A DNA stretch of 64,000 nt from Escherichia marmotae (GCF_002900365.1 NZ_CP025979.1:4464001-4528000), one strand, 5' to 3'; positions 1-10,180 are shown, counted from the first letter of the stretch. Program-made: numbers and translations. The notes: generated by a model from the sequence alone, not told the origin.

Positions 1-1120
1 CGAAGCCAATTTGCGTCGCTTTCACGCCAGGCCCTTCATCGCGGTCGAACGGATTAAACCCTGTCTGGCGAATAATGGTATTAAGCCAGTTCTCGCCAAA
101 GGCGCAACTACGACCATACAGCCAAATCTGATTAATATTGAGGATGTTGAGGAAGTTATACAGACTTAAACCAATGGCGTTAGCACTGCGGTCAACCCAA
201 CTGGTGACCCACGGTTCTCCACTTTGCCAGGCAGCGATTAATTGCGCGGTAGTCAGTTTTTCGGGATCAAGTTGAGTATTGTCCGGCTGTGATTTTAGCC
301 ATACCCGCGCCTGCTTTTTTAATGCGCTTAACGAGGCGACGGTTTCCAGGCAGCCGTAACATCCACAATCACAGGCGACGCCATCGGGGTTAACGATGGT
401 GTGACCAATCTGTCCGCTGCCATACAAACTGCCGCGATAAATTTGCTCGTTAATCACGAACGACGAGCCAATGCCGTAATCAACGTTGATCACGCAGAAA
501 TCACGCCCCTGCGAATTTTTTTGCCATTTCTCCGCCAGCGCCAGCATCACGCAGTCATTATCGACCATTACCCGAATGCCGAGCTTCTCTTCCAGCAGAT
601 ATTTCACCTCAACCGGCGCTGTCCACGGCGCTTGCGGCATGGTTTGCGATACGCCGGTGACCGGATCAACCTGGCCGTGAATTGCCAGCGCCAGATTGAT
701 AGTGCGCTCTGGCCACAGTTTGCGATGGCGATGCCAGCATTTTTCGATCTCCGCCAATAGCGTCTGCGGTGTCGGAGCGTCAATCTGAAAGCGTTCAAAT
801 TCACCTTTCGGACTTAAACAGGCATTAGCGACCTGACACTCAATGCTGGTGGGCGTAACGTTCAGACACAGCGTCCAGGCACCCTCCGGTGCAATGAGCC
901 ATGTGCCGCTGCTATGCCCGCGCGTCTGGCTTTCATCGTCGATATTCACCACCCGCTTTTCGTTTTCCAGCTCCTGCAAAATATTACTGACTGCCGGAAT
1001 CGAAATTTGCGCCAGTCGGGCCAGCGTCGATTTATTGGCACGTTTTTGCCGGTACAGCAGCTCCAGAATCACGCATTTGTTATGGTGGCGGATCTGTTGA
1101 TTGTTAATGCAGGCTCTCAT
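1..1120 (-). CDS. yphH: ROK-family transcriptional repressor YphH (3' end cut by window edge)
   Basis: The gene reads leftwards from an ATG at 1118-1120 (MRACINNQQIRHHNK) and stays open to the window edge, giving about 373 codons of a protein usually near 397. An N-terminal winged helix-turn-helix (about residues 15-65) precedes a ROK sugar-kinase-like domain. Visible ROK features are VDND around residue 200, the VDYGIGSS loop, and the zinc motif CDCGCYGCLE (about residues 243-252). By family knowledge such proteins (NagC, Mlc, XylR type) are repressors released by a sugar. It is divergent from yphG, so it probably controls yphGFEDCB and itself; an inverted repeat lies just upstream of its start. 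The inducer is unknown. Codons checked at both ends and the middle stay in one frame. Confidence 0.93.
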   Translation of the reverse strand, partial: MRACINNQQIRHHNKCVILELLYRQKRANKSTLARLAQISIPAVSNILQELENEKRVVNIDDESQTRGHSSGTWLIAPEGAWTLCLNVTPTSIECQVANACLSPKGEFERFQIDAPTPQTLLAEIEKCWHRHRKLWPERTINLALAIHGQVDPVTGVSQTMPQAPWTAPVEVKYLLEEKLGIRVMVDNDCVMLALAEKWQKNSQGRDFCVINVDYGIGSSFVINEQIYRGSLYGSGQIGHTIVNPDGVACDCGCYGCLETVASLSALKKQARVWLKSQPDNTQLDPEKLTTAQLIAAWQSGEPWVTSWVDRSANAIGLSLYNFLNILNINQIWLYGRSCAFGENWLNTIIRQTGFNPFDRDEGPGVKATQIGF

Positions 1121-1124
1121 CTTC

Positions 1125-1141
1125 ACTAAACCTTGTTTAGT
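1125..1141. promoter_or_regulatory. Candidate YphH operator (inverted repeat)
   Basis: ACTAAAC and GTTTAGT are separated by CTT, a 7-bp perfect inverted repeat with a 3-nt spacer, lying four bases from the yphH start codon and about 100 bases before yphG. It is placed where a ROK repressor of the divergent pair could block both directions. The assignment to YphH is inferred from position and symmetry only. Confidence 0.4.
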
Positions 1142-1237
1142 TAATTGCGTGATTATTCCGCGAAAACATTGCCAGATTGTTCAATACACTGCCACAAATC
1201 TTTTAATTCAGTATGTCTTGTTAATATTGAGGGCACC

Positions 1238-4200
1238 ATGACTCCAGTAAAAGTGTGGCAAGAGCGCGTTGAGATCCCGACCTATGAAACCGGGCCGCAG
1301 GATATACATCCCATGTTTCTGGAAAATCGCGTTTATCAGGGATCGTCCGGCGCGGTTTATCCCTATGGCGTGACGGATACGCTGAGCGAGCAGAAAACCC
1401 TGAAATCGTGGCAGGCGGTATGGCTGGAAAACGACTACATCAAAGTGATGATCCTACCGGAACTGGGCGGTCGTGTGCATCGCGCGTGGGATAAAGTAAA
1501 ACAGCGCGATTTTGTCTATCACAATGAGGTGATAAAACCGGCGCTGGTAGGGCTGCTGGGGCCGTGGATCTCGGGCGGGATTGAGTTTAACTGGCCGCAA
1601 CACCATCGCCCGACCACCTTTATGCCCGTTGATTTCGCCATCGAAGCACATGAAGATGGCGCACAGACTGTATGGGTTGGCGAAACGGAGCCGATGCACG
1701 GTTTACAGGTGATGACCGGTTTCACGCTGCGCCCTGACCGTGCCGCACTGGAAATCGCCAGCCGCGTCTATAACGGCAATGCTACGCCGCGTCATTTTTT
1801 GTGGTGGGCCAATCCGGCGGTGAAAGGTGGTGAAGGGCATCAGAGTGTTTTCCCACCGGATGTGACTGCGGTATTCGATCATGGCAAACGGGCCGTTTCA
1901 GCTTTCCCCATTGCCACCGGAACCTATTACAAAGTGGATTACTCCGCCGGAGTGGACATTTCTCGTTATAAAAATGTACCCGTTCCAACATCATATATGG
2001 CCGAAAAATCACAGTACGATTTTGTTGGCGCGTGGTGTCACGATGAAGATGGCGGTTTGCTTCACGTTGCCAACCACCATATTGCACCAGGTAAAAAACA
2101 GTGGAGCTGGGGACACAGTGAATTTGGTCAGGCGTGGGATAAGAGCCTGACCGACAATAACGGCCCGTATATCGAACTGATGACTGGCATTTTTGCTGAC
2201 AACCAGCCCGATTTTACCTGGCTTGATGCTTACGAAGAGAAGCGTTTCGAGCAGTATTTCCTGCCTTATCATTCTCTGGGCATGGTGCAAAACGCCTCCC
2301 GCGACGCGGTGATTAAATTAGAGCGTAGCGAGCGGGGGATTGAGTGGGGGCTGTATGCCATCTCCCCGTTGAGTGGATATCGTCTGGCGATCCGCGAAAT
2401 CGGCAAATGCAACGTGTTACTTGACGATGCCGTAGCCCTGACACCAGCGACCGCCATCCAGGGCGTGTTACACGGTATTGATCCGGGCAGATTGACTATC
2501 GAACTTTCCGATGCTGACGGCAATATTGTACTGAGTTATCAGGAACATCAGCCGCAAGAGCTACCGTTGCCGGACGTTGCTAAAGCGCCACTGGCAGCAC
2601 AAGACATTACCAGTACAGATGAAGCCTGGTTTGTCGGTCAGCATCTGGAGCAATACCATCACGCCAGCCGTTCGCCGTTCGATTACTACCTGCGCGGCGT
2701 GGCGTTGGATCCGCTCGATTATCGCTGCAACCTGGCGCTGGCGATGCTGGAATATAACCGCGCAGATTTCCCGCAAGCGGTGGCATATGCCAGTCAGGCG
2801 CTAAAACGCGCACATGCGCTGAATAAAAACCCGCAGTGCGGACAGGCAAGTTTGATTCGCGCCAGTGCTTACGAACGTCAGGGGCAATATCAACAAGCCG
2901 AAGAGGATTTCTGGCGTGCAGTCTGGAGCGGCAACAGTAAAGCGGGCGGCTATTACGGTCTGGCACGACTGGCGGCGCGTAATGGCAACTTCGAGGCAGG
3001 GCTGGATTTTGCCAACAAAGCCTGCGCGCCTGCCCAACTAATCAGGAAGTGCTTTGCCTGCATAATCTGCTGCTGGTATTAAGCGGCCGTCAGGATAATG
3101 CGCGTTTACAGCGCGAGAAACTGCTGCGCGATTATCCGCTGAACGCCACCCTGTGGTGGTTGAACTGGTTCGATGGTCGTTCTGAATCTGCCTTCACGCA
3201 GTGGCGAGGTCTGTGTCAGGGGCGCGACGTGAACGCCCTGATGACTGCCGGGCAGTTGATTAACTGGGGAATGCCCGCCCTGGCGGCAGAGATGCTGAAC
3301 GCACTGGACTGCCAACGCACGTTGCCGCTTTATCTGCAAGCGAGCTTATTGCCGAAAGCTGATCGTGGCGAACTGGTGACAAAAGCCATTGATGTCTTTC
3401 CGCAGTTTGTCCGTTTCCCGAATACGCTGGAGGAAGTGGCGGCACTGGAGAGCATTGAAGAGTGTTGGTTCGCCCGTCATTTACTGGCCTGCTTCTACTA
3501 CAACAAGCGTTGCTACGACAAAGCCATTGCCTTATGGCAGCGTTGCGTAGAGATGTCGCCGGAGTTTGCCGACGGCTGGCGCGGGTTGGCGATCCATGCG
3601 TGGAATAAGCAGCACGATGATGAACTGGCCGCGCGTTATCTTGATAATGCTTATCAGCTTGCGCCACAGGATGCACGTCTGCTTTTCGAACGCGATTTGC
3701 TGGATAAGTTAACCGGATCTTCGCCGGAGAAACGACTGGCGCGTCTGGAAAATAATCTGGAAATTGCCCTGAAACGCGACGACATGACCGCAGAACTGCT
3801 CAATTTGTGGCATCTCACCGGTCAGGCAGACAAAGCGGCGGACATTCTCGCCACGCGCAAATTCCATCCGTGGGAAGGCGGGGAAGGGAAAGTTACCTGC
3901 CAGTTTATCCTCAACCAGTTGTTACGCGCCTGGCAACACCTTGATGCCAGACAGCCGCAGCAGGCAAGCGAACTGCTTCATGCCGCGCTGCATTATCCGG
4001 AGAATTTAAGCGAAGGTCGTTTACCTGGGCAGACTGATAACGACATCTGGTTCTGGCAGGCAGTATGCGCGAAAACGCAGGGCGATGAAGCTGAGGCGAC
4101 GCGCTGCTTACGAATGGCGGCGACCGGCGATCGCACCATTAACATCCACAGTTATTACAACGATCAGCCGGTCGATTATCTCTTCTGGCAAGGGATGGCA

Positions 4201-4518
4201 CTGCGATTGCTGGGCGAACAACAAACGGCACAGCAACTGTTCAGTGAAATGAAACAGTGGGCGCAACAGATGGCGAAAACCAGTATCGAAGCGGATTTCT
4301 TTGCTGTTTCACAACCGGACTTGTTGTCGCTGTATGGCGATTTACAACAGCAGCATAAAGAAAAATGCCTGATGGTGTCGATGCTGGCGGCTGCGGGATT
4401 AGGGGAGATTGCGCAATATGAATCTGTGCGCGCTGAACTGACGGCGATTAATCCGGCCTGGCCGAAAGCGGCATTATTCACCACCGTGATGCCTTTTATT
4501 TTTAACTACGTTCACTAA
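1238..4518 (+). pseudogene. yphG: yphG: mutarotase-like (DUF5107) plus TPR protein, broken by a 1-nt frameshift
   Basis: The preferred start is ATG 1238 (MTPVKVWQERVEI) behind TTGAGGG; an in-frame upstream start at 1145 lacks such a site. The first part (about residues 1-400) is a DUF5107 domain, which resembles galactose-mutarotase folds; the rest is helical TPR-type repeats (e.g. YYGLARLAARNGNFEAG). The frame opened at 1238 runs through 3006 and then hits TAA at 3080-3082 after a nonsense tail. The matching downstream half (EVLCLHNLLLVLSG and on) continues one frame back, to 4518. Adding one T to the TTTT run at 3007-3010 restores a single reading frame of about 1093 codons. So the gene encodes a truncated product of about 614 residues lacking most of the TPR part, or the base is a homopolymer sequencing error. 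It is the first gene of the yph cluster; function unknown, probably on a sugar. Confidence 0.88.
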
Positions 4519-4539
4519 ACCCTATTAACTGTAATATTT

Positions 4540-4560
4540 GAGCGGCATGCGCTGCCGCTC
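4540..4560 (+). terminator. Hairpin between yphG and yphF
   Basis: GAGCGGC and GCCGCTC form a 7-bp stem with loop ATGCGCT. No T run follows, so it is more likely an mRNA-stabilising or attenuating hairpin than a strong terminator. Confidence 0.4.
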
Positions 4561-4614
4561 ATCACTAAATAATTAAAATAAGCCGTTGTAAATAAAAACC
4601 CTACAGGAGGCACT

Positions 4615-5598
4615 ATGCCTGAAAAAATGAGAGCAACCCGTAATATAATTTTAATAGCTACGCTTTTGGGTAGCGCACTATTCGCCAGGGCTGCGGAAAA
4701 AGAAATGACCATTGGCGCAATATATCTTGATACTCAGGGATATTACGCCGGTGTACGTCAGGGTGTTCAGGATGCGGCAAAAGATTCCTCAGTACAGGTA
4801 CAGTTAATAGAAACCAACGCACAGGGGGATATTTCAAAAGAAAGTACTTTTGTTGATACCCTCGTGGCGCGTAATGTTGATGCCATTATTTTGTCGGCAG
4901 TGTCTGAAAATGGCAGTAGCCGCACCGTTCGACGCGCCAGTGAGGCGGGTATTCCAGTGATTTGCTACAACACCTGTATTAATCAGAAAGGGGTCGATAA
5001 ATATGTCTCGGCGTATCTGGTGGGCGATCCTCTGGAATTTGGTAAAAAACTGGGTAATGCCGCCGCCGATTATTTTATTGCCAATAAAATTGAACAACCA
5101 AAAATTGCCGTCATAAATTGCGAAGCTTTTGAAGTTTGTGTGCAGCGGCGTAAAGGGTTTGAAGAAGTATTAAAAGCCCGTGTTCCCGGAGCGCAAATTG
5201 TCGCGAATCAGGAAGGTACTGTTTTAGATAAAGCGATTTCTGTCGGTGAAAAACTGATTATCTCCACGCCGGATCGCAACGCCATTATGGGGGAATCGGG
5301 CGGCGCGACACTCGGCGCAGTTAAAGCAGTACGTAATCAAAATCAGGCCGGGAAAATTGCCGTCTTTGGTTCAGATATGACGACTGAAATTGCCCAGGAA
5401 CTGGAAAACAACCAGGTGCTGAAAGCGGTAGTGGATATTTCCGGTAAGAAAATGGGTAACGCTGTTTTTGCGCAAACATTGAAGGTTATCGATAAAAAAG
5501 CCGACGGTGAGAAAGTGATTCAGGTGCCTATCGATCTCTATACCAAAACGGAAGACGGTAAGCAGTGGCTGGCAACGCATGTTGATGGTCTGCCCTAA
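4615..5598 (+). CDS. yphF: Periplasmic sugar-binding protein of an ABC importer
   Basis: 327 residues with an excellent AGGAGG site at 4604-4609. The N-terminus is a Sec signal peptide with likely cleavage at ARA|AEKE (about residue 26). The mature part is a type I periplasmic-binding (LacI/RbsB-like) fold: GAIYLDTQGYY at the start, DAIILSAVSENGSS in the first lobe and GKIAVFGSDMTTEIAQ in the second lobe. It should deliver a sugar or sugar alcohol to the YphD/YphE membrane complex. The frame is intact although its ATPase partner yphE next door is not. The ligand is unknown. Confidence 0.95.
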   Translation: MPEKMRATRNIILIATLLGSALFARAAEKEMTIGAIYLDTQGYYAGVRQGVQDAAKDSSVQVQLIETNAQGDISKESTFVDTLVARNVDAIILSAVSENGSSRTVRRASEAGIPVICYNTCINQKGVDKYVSAYLVGDPLEFGKKLGNAAADYFIANKIEQPKIAVINCEAFEVCVQRRKGFEEVLKARVPGAQIVANQEGTVLDKAISVGEKLIISTPDRNAIMGESGGATLGAVKAVRNQNQAGKIAVFGSDMTTEIAQELENNQVLKAVVDISGKKMGNAVFAQTLKVIDKKADGEKVIQVPIDLYTKTEDGKQWLATHVDGLP

Positions 5599-5620
5599 TA
5601 GCTGATTCGCAGAGGTCCCT

Positions 5621-7131
5621 ATGTTCACGGCAACAGAGGCAGTCCCGGTAGCAAAAGTGGTGGCAGGAAATAAGCGTTATCCCGGCGTTGTTGCGCTGGA
5701 TACGTTAATTTCACGCTCAATAAAGGCGAAGTTCGCGCGCTGTTAGGTAAAAACGGCGCGGGCAAATCGACCCTCATTCGAATGCTCACCGGCAGCGAAC
5801 GCCCGGACAGCGGCGATATCTGGATTGGCGAGACGCGGCTGGAAGGTGACGAAGCTACGCTGACTCGCCGTGCCGCTGAACTGGGGGTACGCGCGGTTTA
5901 TCAGGAATTAAGTCTGGTGGAAGGGCTGATGGTGGCGGAAAACCTCTGCCTCGGTCAATGGCCTCGCCGCAACGGCATGATTGATTACCCGCAAATGGCG
6001 CAGGATGCCCAGCGTTGTTTACAGGCGCTGGGCGTTGACGTTAGCCCTGAACAACTTGTATCGACGCTAAGTCCGGCGCAAAAGCAACTGGTGGAAATTG
6101 CGCGAGTGATGAAGGGCGAGCCGCGCGTGGTCATTCTTGATGAACCTACCAGTTCGCTTGCCAGTGCGGAAGTTGAACTGGTGATCAGCGCCGTGAAAAA
6201 GATGTCGGCACTGGGCGTGGCGGTGATTTATGTCAGCCACCGGATGGAAGAAATCCGCCGTATCGCTTCCTGCGCCACCGTCATGCGCGATGGTCAGGTG
6301 GCGGGCGATGTGATGCTCGAAAACACCTCCACCCGTCATATTGTGTCGCTGATGCTTGGACGCGATCACGTTGATATTGCGCCGGTTACCGCCCAGGAAA
6401 TTGCTGACCAGATCGTGCTGGATGTTCGTGCGTTACGCCACAGACCAAAACTTGCGGAGATCAATTTTTCACTGCGTCGTGGTGAAGTGCTCGGTATTGC
6501 TGGCCTGCTGGGAGCCGGGCGCAGTGAATTGCTGAAAGCGATTGTTGGACTGGAAGCGTTTGAGCAGGGCGAAATTGTTATCAACGGCGAGAAAATCACG
6601 CGCCCGGATTACGGCGACATGTTGAAACGCGGCATCGGCTATACCCCGGAAAATCGCAAAGAAGCGGGGATCATTCCCTGGCTGGGCGTTGACGAAAATA
6701 CAGTGCTGACCAACCGGCAAAAAATCAGCGCTAACGGCGTGCTGCAATGGTCCACCATCCGCCGCCTGACCGAAGAGGTGATGCAACGGATGACAGTCAA
6801 GGCTGCCAGTAGCGAAACGCCGATTGGTACGCTTTCCGGCGGTAATCAGCAAAAAGTGGTGATCGGTCGTTGGGTCTATGCCGCCAGCCAGATTCTGTTG
6901 CTCGACGAGCCAACGCGCGGCGTCGATATCGAAGCCAAGCAGCAGATTTACCGTATTGTCCGCGAGCTGGCCGCCGAAGGAAAAAGCGTGGTGTTTATCT
7001 CCAGTGAAGTGGAGGAGTTGCCGCTGGTGTGCGACCGCATCCTGTTGTTACAGCACGGCACGTTCTCGCAGGAGTTTCACTCGCCGGTCAATGTGGATGA
7101 GCTGATGTCCGCCATTCTGTCTGTGCACTGA
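5621..7131 (+). pseudogene. yphE: yphE: sugar ABC-transporter ATPase, broken by an early 1-nt deletion
   Basis: The real start is ATG 5621 (MFTATEAVPVAK), preceded by AGAGG. After PGVVALD at about codon 27 the frame is lost near 5700-5704 and ends at TAG 5744-5746. The rest of the protein resumes one frame back: LNKGEVRALLGKNGAGKS and onward to 7131. Restoring one base (GATACG to GATAACG) gives the expected 503-residue RbsA/XylG-type protein with two ATPase halves: Walker A GKNGAGKS, signature LSPAQKQLVE, Walker B VVILDEPTSS, then the second half with GLLGAGRSE, LSGGNQQKV and ILLLDEPTRG. The first good ATG after the lesion (5782) lies beyond the first Walker A, so internal initiation would not give an active ATPase. 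Without it the importer should not work. Confidence 0.9.
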
Positions 7132-7155
7132 TGAATTTTACCGAGGAACCTGAAG

Positions 7156-8154
7156 ATGTCTGCTTCGTCATTACCATTGCCGCAGGGCAAGAGCGTCTCG
7201 CTCAAACAATTTGTCAGTCGCCACATTAATGAGATCGGTTTGCTGGTGGTGATAGCCATTTTGTATCTGGTCTTCTCCCTGAACGCACCAGGCTTTATCT
7301 CATTAAATAACCAGATGAACGTGCTACGCGATGCCGCCACCATCGGTATTGCCGCCTGGGCGATGACGCTAATTATTATCTCCGGTGAAATTGATGTCAG
7401 CGTTGGGCCAATGGTGGCTTTTGTCTCGGTGTGCCTGGCATTTTTACTGCAATTTGAGGTTCCTCTGGCGGTGGCGTGTTTGTTGGTGTTGCTGTTAGGC
7501 GCGCTGATGGGAACGCTCGCCGGGGTGTTACGTGGCGTGTTTAACGTGCCAAGTTTTGTGGCCACGCTGGGGTTGTGGAGCGCCCTGCGCGGTATGGGGC
7601 TGTTTATGACTAACGCCCTGCCTGTGCCGATTGACGAAAACGAGGTACTGGACTGGCTGGGTGGGCAATTTCTCGGCGTGCCGGTATCCGCGCTGATCAT
7701 GATGGTGTTGTTTGCGCTGTTTGTGTTCATCAGCCGTAAAACTGCCTTCGGGCGTTCGGTTTTTGCTGTGGGCGGTAATGCCACGGCGGCGCAGTTGTGC
7801 GGGATTAACGTCCGGCGAGTACGCATTCTTATTTTTACCCTTTCAGGATTATTAGCGGCGGTGACCGGCATTTTACTGGCGGCGCGCCTCGGTTCTGGTA
7901 ACGCAGGCGCGGCAAACGGTCTGGAGTTTGACGTGATCGCAGCCGTGGTAGTTGGTGGTACGGCGCTTTCCGGTGGTCGCGGCTCCCTGTTCGGTACGCT
8001 GCTTGGCGTTCTGGTCATTACGCTAATCGGTAACGGTCTGGTGCTGCTCGGAATTAACTCCTTTTTCCAGCAGGTGGTCCGCGGCGTCATCATCGTGGTG
8101 GCGGTACTGGCGAATATCTTGCTGACCCGGCGAAGCAGTAAAGCGAAACGCTAA
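7156..8154 (+). CDS. yphD: Sugar ABC-transporter permease
   Basis: 332 residues, very hydrophobic, with about nine or ten membrane segments (e.g. GLLVVIAILYLVFSL, ALIMMVLFALFVFI, GVIIVVAVLANILL). The conserved cytoplasmic region AVGGNATAAQLCGINVRRV and the glycine-rich VVVGGTALSGGRGS mark the RbsC/XylH/AraH family (BPD_transp_2). It would form the channel of the YphDEF importer in the inner membrane. The start ATG 7156 follows GAGGAA. The reading frame is intact, but the cognate ATPase yphE is frameshifted. Confidence 0.95.
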   Translation: MSASSLPLPQGKSVSLKQFVSRHINEIGLLVVIAILYLVFSLNAPGFISLNNQMNVLRDAATIGIAAWAMTLIIISGEIDVSVGPMVAFVSVCLAFLLQFEVPLAVACLLVLLLGALMGTLAGVLRGVFNVPSFVATLGLWSALRGMGLFMTNALPVPIDENEVLDWLGGQFLGVPVSALIMMVLFALFVFISRKTAFGRSVFAVGGNATAAQLCGINVRRVRILIFTLSGLLAAVTGILLAARLGSGNAGAANGLEFDVIAAVVVGGTALSGGRGSLFGTLLGVLVITLIGNGLVLLGINSFFQQVVRGVIIVVAVLANILLTRRSSKAKR

Positions 8155-8219
8155 ATATTAACGCCCCTGGCGCGGGTGCGGCAGGGATGAAAATTAATCG
8201 TATTGTTAATGAGGGACTT

Positions 8220-9288
8220 ATGAAAACGATGCTGGCAGCTTACTTACCAGGAAATTCGACCGTTGATCTACGGGAAGTTGCGGTGCCGACGCCGGGGATT
8301 AACCAGGTACTGATCAAAATGAAATCCTCCGGGATTTGCGGAAGCGATGTCCACTATATCTATCATCAACACCGCGCCACGGCGGCGGCGCCCGATAAAC
8401 CGTTGTATCAGGGATTTATCAACGGTCATGAACCGTGCGGGCAGATTGTGGCGATGGGGCAAGGCTGTCGCCATTTTAAAGAGGGTGACCGCGTGCTGGT
8501 GTATCACATTTCCGGCTGTGGTTTTTGCCCGAACTGCCGCCGCGGCTTTCCTATCTCTTGTACTGGCAAAGGAAAAGCGGCTTACGGCTGGCAGCGTGAC
8601 GGCGGTCATGCCGAATATCTGCTGGCGGAAGAAAAAGATCTGATCCTCCTGCCAGACTCACTGAGCTACGAAGATGGAGCGTTTATCAGTTGCGGCGTTG
8701 GCACGGCGTATGAAGGGATTTTGCGCGGCGAAGTCTCCGGCAGCGATAACGTGCTGGTGGTCGGTCTGGGACCGGTCGGGATGATGGCGATGATGCTGGC
8801 GAAAGGTCGCGGTGCGAAACGGATCATCGGCGTTGATATGTTGCCGGAACGTCTGGCGATGGCGAAACAGTTAGGTGTGATGGATCACGGTTATTTAGCA
8901 ACCACTGAAGGTCTGCCGCAGATAATTGCCGAACTCACCCACGGCGGCGCGGATGTTGCGCTCGATTGTTCCGGTAATGCTGCGGGGCGCTTGCTGGCAT
9001 TGCAATCCACCGTCGACTGGGGACGCGTGGTTTACATCGGGGAAACTGGAAAAGTGGAGTTCGAGGTCAGCGCCGATCTGATGCACCATCAACGGCGGAT
9101 TATTGGCTCCTGGGTGACCAGCCTGTTCCATATGGAAAAATGCGCTCACGATCTGACGGACTGGAAACTGTGGCCGCGTAACGCCATTACCCACCGCTTC
9201 TCACTGGAACAGGCGGGTGAGGCGTATGCGCTGATGGCAAGTGGCAAGTGGCAAATGTGGGAAAGTCGTGATTAATTTCCCGGATTAA
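8220..9288 (+). pseudogene. yphC: yphC: zinc-dependent alcohol/polyol dehydrogenase with a frameshifted C-terminus
   Basis: The start is ATG 8220 (MKTMLAAYLPG) behind GAGGGA. It is an MDR dehydrogenase of sorbitol/threonine-dehydrogenase type: catalytic zinc ligands in SSGICGSDVH and INGHEPCG, structural zinc cysteines in GCGFCPNCRR plus ISC, and Rossmann motif VVGLGPVGMMAM. Near the end AGTGGCA is present twice in tandem (9240-9246, 9247-9253). The extra 7 bp shifts the frame, so the product ends WQMWESRD with TAA at 9273-9275. Removing one copy restores GKCGKVVINFPD and a stop at 9286-9288, matching the usual MDR ending in GKVVI. The new tail replaces about ten residues. Partial activity is possible, so pseudogene status is less certain than for yphE. 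Confidence 0.8.
9240..9253 (+). repeat. 7-bp tandem duplication in yphC
   Basis: AGTGGCA occurs twice head to tail. One unit must be removed to keep the conserved MDR C-terminus in frame, so this is a recent slippage-type duplication. Confidence 0.85.
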
Positions 9289-9299
9289 GGAGTTAGCGG

Positions 9300-10172
9300 A
9301 TGACCATCTATACCTTATTTCATGGGGCGCTAAAGCTGGATATCTCTGACCAGGGCGGAGTCATAGAAGGCTTCTGGCACGACACGACGGCGTTGCTACG
9401 TCCGGGTAAAAAAAACGGTGTGGCAACCGATGCCTCCTGTTTTCCGCTGGTGCCGTTTGCTAACCGGGTGAGCGGCAACCGCTTTGTCTGGCAAGGGCGT
9501 GAGTATCCGCTACATCCTAACGTTGAATGGGACGCGCATTATCTGCACGGCGATGGCTGGCTGGGCCAGTGGCAATGTGTAACGCGCAGCGATGATAGTT
9601 TATGTCTGGAGTATGAACATCGCGGTGGCGTTTATCATTATCGGGTAAGTCAGACGTTTCATTTAACGGCAGATGCGCTGACGGTCACGCTCTCTGTCAC
9701 CAATGAAGGTGCAGAGACGCTGCCGTTTGGTACGGGCTGGCATCCTTATTTTCCGTTGTCGTCGCAAACGCGGATTCAGGCGCAGGCGAGCGGTTACTGG
9801 CTGGAGCGGGAACAGTGGCTGGCGGGGGCGTTTTGCGCGCAGTTACCGCTGGAGCTGGATTTCAATCAGCTCGCGCCGTTGCCGCGTCAGTGGGTGAACA
9901 ATGGTTTTTCCGGATGGAATGGTCAGGCACGCATTGAGCAGCCACAGCAGGGTTACGCCATCACTATGGAAACGACGCCGCCCGCACCGTGTTATTTCAT
10001 CTTTGTTTCGGACCCGACGTTTGATAAAGGGTATGCGTTTGATTTCTTCTGCCTGGAGCCGATGAGTCATGCGCCGGATGACCATCATCGTCCCGAAGGC
10101 GGAGATCTCATTGCGCTTGCGCCGGGGGAGTCAACAACCTTAGAGATGTCGTTGCGGGTTGAGTTGCTGTAA
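9300..10172 (+). CDS. yphB: Aldose 1-epimerase (mutarotase) family protein
   Basis: 290 residues starting at ATG 9300, 12 nt after the restored yphC stop and behind AAGGAG. The protein is a galactose-mutarotase-like beta sandwich: HYLHGDGWLGQW (about residues 79-90) and FGTGWHPYFPL (about 142-152) hold the conserved histidines, and FFCLEPMSHAPDD near the end carries the expected catalytic glutamate. In family terms it interconverts sugar anomers in the cytoplasm. With yphC and the importer it suggests uptake of a sugar, anomer interconversion and NAD(P)-linked oxidation. The substrate is unknown. No lesion seen. Confidence 0.93.
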   Translation: MTIYTLFHGALKLDISDQGGVIEGFWHDTTALLRPGKKNGVATDASCFPLVPFANRVSGNRFVWQGREYPLHPNVEWDAHYLHGDGWLGQWQCVTRSDDSLCLEYEHRGGVYHYRVSQTFHLTADALTVTLSVTNEGAETLPFGTGWHPYFPLSSQTRIQAQASGYWLEREQWLAGAFCAQLPLELDFNQLAPLPRQWVNNGFSGWNGQARIEQPQQGYAITMETTPPAPCYFIFVSDPTFDKGYAFDFFCLEPMSHAPDDHHRPEGGDLIALAPGESTTLEMSLRVELL

Positions 10173-10180
10173 TTTATAAA

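Noticed and set aside
401..1129. Several short plus-strand open frames
   Set aside because: They lie inside yphH, whose complete domain pattern reads on the minus strand.
7077..8093. A 338-codon open frame antisense to yphD
   Set aside because: The plus strand encodes a clear ABC permease. The antisense product is Ser/Thr/Pro/Arg-rich with no membrane pattern, typical of a complement of hydrophobic codons.
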